Shown here: piece by piece, positions 61,067 through 64,000 of the stretch
Layout of the letters: each line of letters opens with the position of its first letter
Numbering within the stretch: position 1 is the first letter of the stretch
Assembly: GCF_024298905.1 (NCBI RefSeq)
Contig: NZ_CP101154.1
Location: 744,001-808,000 of the forward strand
Length of the DNA: 64,000 nucleotides
Direction: 5' to 3'
Origin: Natronomonas marina
GTDB taxonomy: Archaea > Halobacteriota > Halobacteria > Halobacteriales > Haloarculaceae
Program-made: the position numbers and the translations under genes
The notes under the pieces: model-generated
Databases searched by the model: none
Told to the model about the DNA's origin: nothing
The model's input: only the letters and a program-made list of their open reading frames with translations

Positions 61067-62890
61067 GTGGAGCCGGAACTCACGCGACGGAACGTCGCCA
61101 TCGGCGTCGCAGCGGTCGCCGGAGTGTTGCTGTTGCTGTCGGCGACGGTCGCGGTCGCCTACGACTCGCCGCGCGTCCGAAGCACCGAGAGCCAGTTCGG
61201 CACGGTGACCGCCGAGGCGTCGGCCGTCGACACCACCATCGTCGTCCGAAACCCCAACGGGGTCGCGGTTCCCGGCGGCGTCGACCTGCAGTACACCGTC
61301 TCGCTCAACGACGTCCGGGTCGCCCGCGGCGCCGAGTCCGGCGTCGACATCGCCCCGGGCAACAACAGCATCGAAACGAACGCGACCTTCGACAACGGCA
61401 AGATACCGGCCTGGTGGGTCACCCACATCAACGGCAACGAGACGTCGACGATGACGACGACGGCCGACGTCGGCGTCGCCGGCCTGCCCGTCGGGCCGAC
61501 GCTGACCGTCGAGCGCCGCGAGATAGAGACCGACCTGCTGGGGCCGCTGGCCGCCGAGAACGCCTCCCGGATGTCGCTGAACGACACGGACCTGCTGGTC
61601 ATCGAGAACCAGACGGGTCGCTGGGGCGAGGCCGACGACCAGCGGACGCCGCTGGTCGTCTCCAACGCCCTCCGGAACGTCCACGACCGCCCGGTCGAGA
61701 TCGACGGCACCGACTACGAGATACGGATGAACGGCGTCGTCGTCGGCGAGGGCGAGACGACCAACGGCGTCGCGCTGGCGCCCGGCGAGTCCACCACCTA
61801 CGACGTCCGGGCGGTCATCGACACCCAGCGGATGCAGCGGTGGTGGGTGAGTCACCTCCGCAACGGCGAGACGACGGACCTCACAATCGAGGTGTTCGCC
61901 GTCGCGGTCGTCGACGGCGAGCGGGAGCGCCTCCCGCTGACCGTCTACGAGCGGCAGGCGGTCTTCGAGACCGACTTCCTCGACACCGGCGAGACGTCGG
62001 TCCGGGTCGTCGGGGACGGCAGCGGGTCGAACGCCTCCTTCGCCCGCCCGACGGTCCGGAACTCGACGAGCGCGTGGGGCGAGGTGCGCGACGACGAGAC
62101 CGAGGTCCGAACGACCGTCCGAATCGACAATCCCACCGACGAGGCGTACGCCGATCTGCTCGCGCTCGTCGTCGACCAGCGGACGACCATCGCCGGCGTC
62201 ACGGCCTCGGAGGGCACCGAACGGGTCGAGGACCTGCCGCGAGGGAGCGGGACCGTCGAGGTGACCTCGACGATGCCGCACTCGGTCGTCCCCGAGTGGT
62301 GGGCGGCCCACCTCGAGAACGGCGAGCGGTCGCGTAGCCGGACCGAACTCGACGCCGACGCGGACGCCGCGGTCACGACGCTGCCCGTCGACCTCCCGGA
62401 CCGGAACTCGACCGTCGAAACGGACACGCTGGCCGACCTCGACGACGACTCGACGCGGGCCGTCGAGAGCGAGGAGACGGGGCGACGGCTCCTGACCGTC
62501 CACTCGACGAGCGCCGAGTACGTCGACCCGACGCCCGAGCGGGCGACCATCGTCGTCCGGGCCGACCTCGAGAACGACAACCCGCTCTCGTCGGTGACCA
62601 TCCGCGACGTCGACTACACCGTCGCGCTCAACGACGTGACGCTGGCCGACCGGACCGCTCCCGAGACCCACACCCTCGACCCCGGCGAGCGCCGGACCGT
62701 CGAGTTCACGCTCGTGCTGAACAACTCCCGGATGGCGGCGTGGTGGCCGACCCACGTCCGCCGAAACGAGGTGTCGACGCTGGACCGCTCGGCGACCGCG
62801 ACCGTCGAGACCGGCGGCGACACCGAACGGGTCGAGTTGGAGTTCCTCTCGACCGACCGGACCGTCGAGACGGACCTCCTGGCCGACTGA
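61067..62890 (+). CDS. Membrane-anchored protein with four LEA-2 / WHy-type repeats
   Basis: A 607-residue protein starting at GTG 61067. One N-terminal hydrophobic helix (NVAIGVAAVAGVLLLLSA) acts as an anchor. Four homologous domains follow, each with an early strand (VDLQYTVSLNDV / TDYEIRMNGVVVG / LLALVVDQRTTI / VDYTVALNDVTL) and a late motif with paired Trp and His: PAWWVTHINGNE, QRWWVSHLRNGE, PEWWAAHLENGE, AAWWPTHVRRNE. LEA-2/WHy domains are linked to desiccation and stress. The tail is acidic. Likely extracellular or cell-wall facing. Confidence 0.8.
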   Translation: MEPELTRRNVAIGVAAVAGVLLLLSATVAVAYDSPRVRSTESQFGTVTAEASAVDTTIVVRNPNGVAVPGGVDLQYTVSLNDVRVARGAESGVDIAPGNNSIETNATFDNGKIPAWWVTHINGNETSTMTTTADVGVAGLPVGPTLTVERREIETDLLGPLAAENASRMSLNDTDLLVIENQTGRWGEADDQRTPLVVSNALRNVHDRPVEIDGTDYEIRMNGVVVGEGETTNGVALAPGESTTYDVRAVIDTQRMQRWWVSHLRNGETTDLTIEVFAVAVVDGERERLPLTVYERQAVFETDFLDTGETSVRVVGDGSGSNASFARPTVRNSTSAWGEVRDDETEVRTTVRIDNPTDEAYADLLALVVDQRTTIAGVTASEGTERVEDLPRGSGTVEVTSTMPHSVVPEWWAAHLENGERSRSRTELDADADAAVTTLPVDLPDRNSTVETDTLADLDDDSTRAVESEETGRRLLTVHSTSAEYVDPTPERATIVVRADLENDNPLSSVTIRDVDYTVALNDVTLADRTAPETHTLDPGERRTVEFTLVLNNSRMAAWWPTHVRRNEVSTLDRSATATVETGGDTERVELEFLSTDRTVETDLLAD

Positions 62891-62901
62891 GTGGGTACAC
62901 C

Positions 62902-62909
62902 GCTTATAC
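62902..62909 (+). promoter_or_regulatory. TATA element of the metallo-hydrolase gene
   Basis: The octamer gcttatac is about 27 bases before ATG 62932. Confidence 0.55.
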
Positions 62910-62931
62910 GCGGTCGGCCCCTCTTTCAACC

Positions 62932-63720
62932 ATGGACCTCCACCTGCTGGACCGGGGCCGAATCCACGCCGACCTGAACTTCGCGCTCGACGGGACGGCG
63001 GTCGCCGCCCACAGCGACCCCAATCCGGATCTCGAGTACGCCGAGTTCGCCGTCTGGAACCTCGTCGTCGACCACCCCGAGGCGACGATCCTGTGGGACA
63101 CCGGCTCCCACCCCGACGCCGCCGACGGCTACTGGCCGGCACCGCTGTACGAGGCCTTCGCCCACCCCGACGCCGCCGAGCGGGACCTCGAGACGGCGCT
63201 CGGCGAGGTCGGTCTCGCAGTCGACGACATCGACTGCGTCGTCCAGTCGCACCTCCACCTCGACCACGCCGGCGGCCTGCACCACTTCGCCGGGACCGAC
63301 GTGCCGGTGTACGTCCACCGGCGGGAACTGGAACACGCCTACCTGTCGGCGAACACGACCGCCGGCGGGACCGCCTACCTCGAAAGCGACTTCGATCACG
63401 ACCTGAACTGGCAGGTGGTCGACCAGCACCGCCACCACCTCCTCGACGGCATCGAGTTGCTCCACGTCCCGGGCCACACGCCGGGACTGCTCGGCGCGCT
63501 CCTCGAACGCGACGGCGAGAACGTCCTCGTCGCCGGCGACGCGGCGTTCCTCGAGGCCAACTACGAGGAGGGTCACTCGATGGGGGCCAGCCTGCTGTAC
63601 GACTCGCGGGCCGCCGCCGACAGCATCGAGTTCCTGCGGGACGTCGAGCGGCGCCACGACGCCCGCGTCCTCTACGGGCACGACCCCGACCAGTTCGAGC
63701 GGTTGCGCGGGGAGTTCTGA
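62932..63720 (+). CDS. AHL-lactonase-like metallo-beta-lactamase fold hydrolase
   Basis: A 262-residue MBL-fold enzyme: TILWDTGSHPDA, the metal motif SHLHLDHAGGL (HxHxDH), a further His in HVPGHTPGLLG and Asp in LVAGDAAFL, then the late YGHDPDQF His. This matches N-acyl homoserine lactonases (AiiA/AttM class) in plan, including the late His. It may open lactones of quorum signals or other small lactones. Whether haloarchaea meet such signals is unknown. Confidence 0.85.
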   Translation: MDLHLLDRGRIHADLNFALDGTAVAAHSDPNPDLEYAEFAVWNLVVDHPEATILWDTGSHPDAADGYWPAPLYEAFAHPDAAERDLETALGEVGLAVDDIDCVVQSHLHLDHAGGLHHFAGTDVPVYVHRRELEHAYLSANTTAGGTAYLESDFDHDLNWQVVDQHRHHLLDGIELLHVPGHTPGLLGALLERDGENVLVAGDAAFLEANYEEGHSMGASLLYDSRAAADSIEFLRDVERRHDARVLYGHDPDQFERLRGEF

Positions 63721-63888
63721 CCGGGAAACGGATCGAAACGGCCGTGAGGGTGGGCCGACGAACCGTTCCTCCGTTCGGGTCGGCGTCGCCGGCCGCTCGC
63801 GGATGCTCCCGGGGGATCTACGCTCTCGTCCAGCGGAATCACACCATCGGATTCGGGGAAGCGACCGACGGGATCGAACCGCGAACGC
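63721..63888. other. 168-base intergenic region
   Basis: No gene or strong repeat seen between two converging genes. Confidence 0.5.
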
Positions 63889-64000
63889 CTACCGCGGCTG
63901 CCAGCCGTCGGGGTGGTCGCTCGTCTCCGCCGTCTCGACGCGGACCCGGTCGCGTTCGAGGTCGATGCGGCCGTCGAACACCTGTGCGAAGGTGTGGATC
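63889..64000 (-). CDS. C-terminal end of an unidentified protein (runs off window)
   Basis: The last 36 codons of a leftward gene, reading IHTFAQVFDGRIDLERD and ending SDHPDGWQPR, then a TAG stop. The frame shows normal coding bias. The family cannot be told from this piece. Confidence 0.55.
   Translation of the reverse strand, partial: IHTFAQVFDGRIDLERDRVRVETAETSDHPDGWQPR

Noticed and set aside
61040-63142. A 700-codon minus-strand open frame across the LEA/WHy gene
   Set aside because: Arg/Gly/Asp-rich and without domain; the plus frame shows four clear repeats.

Overview
The window is a chromosomal segment of a haloarchaeon (class Halobacteria). The evidence is consistent: very GC-rich DNA with strong third-position G/C; highly acidic proteins; many leaderless starts with an archaeal TATA element about 27 bases upstream of the ATG or GTG; archaeal markers (SRP19, Gar1-like protein, bacterio-opsin-activator type HTH, archaeal class I aldolase, phosphomevalonate decarboxylase); secreted proteins with archaeosortase-type C-terminal tails; and REC-GAF and REC-GAF-PAS-kinase signalling proteins. 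Genus cannot be fixed from the sequence. No insertion sequence, CRISPR array or rRNA was seen. There is one tRNA gene, tRNA-Ala(GGC).

Layout. 1-5.3 kb: the start of a secreted protein, an ABC-2 exporter pair, a nuclease/lamin-tail lipoprotein, an HTH regulator, a cupin and a tiny zinc-finger protein. 5.3-8.7 kb: a divergent btuDC / btuF corrinoid uptake locus. 8.8-11.4 kb: SRP19, two small membrane proteins, Gar1-like protein and a presenilin-type intramembrane protease, all on one strand. 11.5-19.4 kb: an ornithine-cyclodeaminase-like enzyme, an MFS carrier, DUF3054, a flavin monooxygenase, several small proteins, the mevalonate-pathway decarboxylase and a GNAT enzyme. 19.5-25 kb: cytochrome P450, glutamate dehydrogenase, a CoA-ester lyase, a secreted protein and a MaoC hydratase. 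25-32.4 kb: PH-domain membrane proteins, an unusual redoxin, a sensor kinase, an acyl-CoA carboxylase beta subunit, and a fructose-bisphosphatase/aldolase operon. 32.7-40.4 kb: a secreted DUF4397 protein, fatty-acid oxidation enzymes, a response regulator, a hydrolase, MeaB and the B12-binding subunit of methylmalonyl-CoA mutase. 40.6-42.1 kb: tRNA-Ala and small genes. 42.4-51.7 kb: a type IV pilus-like secretion locus. 51.8-64 kb: aminotransferase with its Lrp regulator, MFS, acyl-CoA dehydrogenase, acyl-CoA ligase, O-methyltransferase, a truncated MscS, a coiled-coil membrane protein, a thiol redox protein, a four-repeat LEA/WHy protein and an AHL-lactonase-like hydrolase.

How genes work together. 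Corrinoid uptake (btuCDF) can supply the B12-dependent mutase subunit and its chaperone MeaB, and the carboxylase beta subunit makes the kind of substrate that mutase uses; together these suggest propionyl-CoA metabolism. The acyl-CoA ligase, two acyl-CoA dehydrogenases and 3-hydroxyacyl-CoA dehydrogenase suggest fatty-acid oxidation. Aldolase plus fructose-1,6-bisphosphatase form a gluconeogenic operon.

The most interesting system is the surface-machine locus at 42.4-51.7 kb. It has one assembly ATPase, one double-domain platform protein and six different proteins that each begin with a short basic leader, an R-G or R-A site followed by Q or V, and a hydrophobic helix. Such loci recur in haloarchaea, but the roles of the six prepilin-like proteins are, to my knowledge, not defined.
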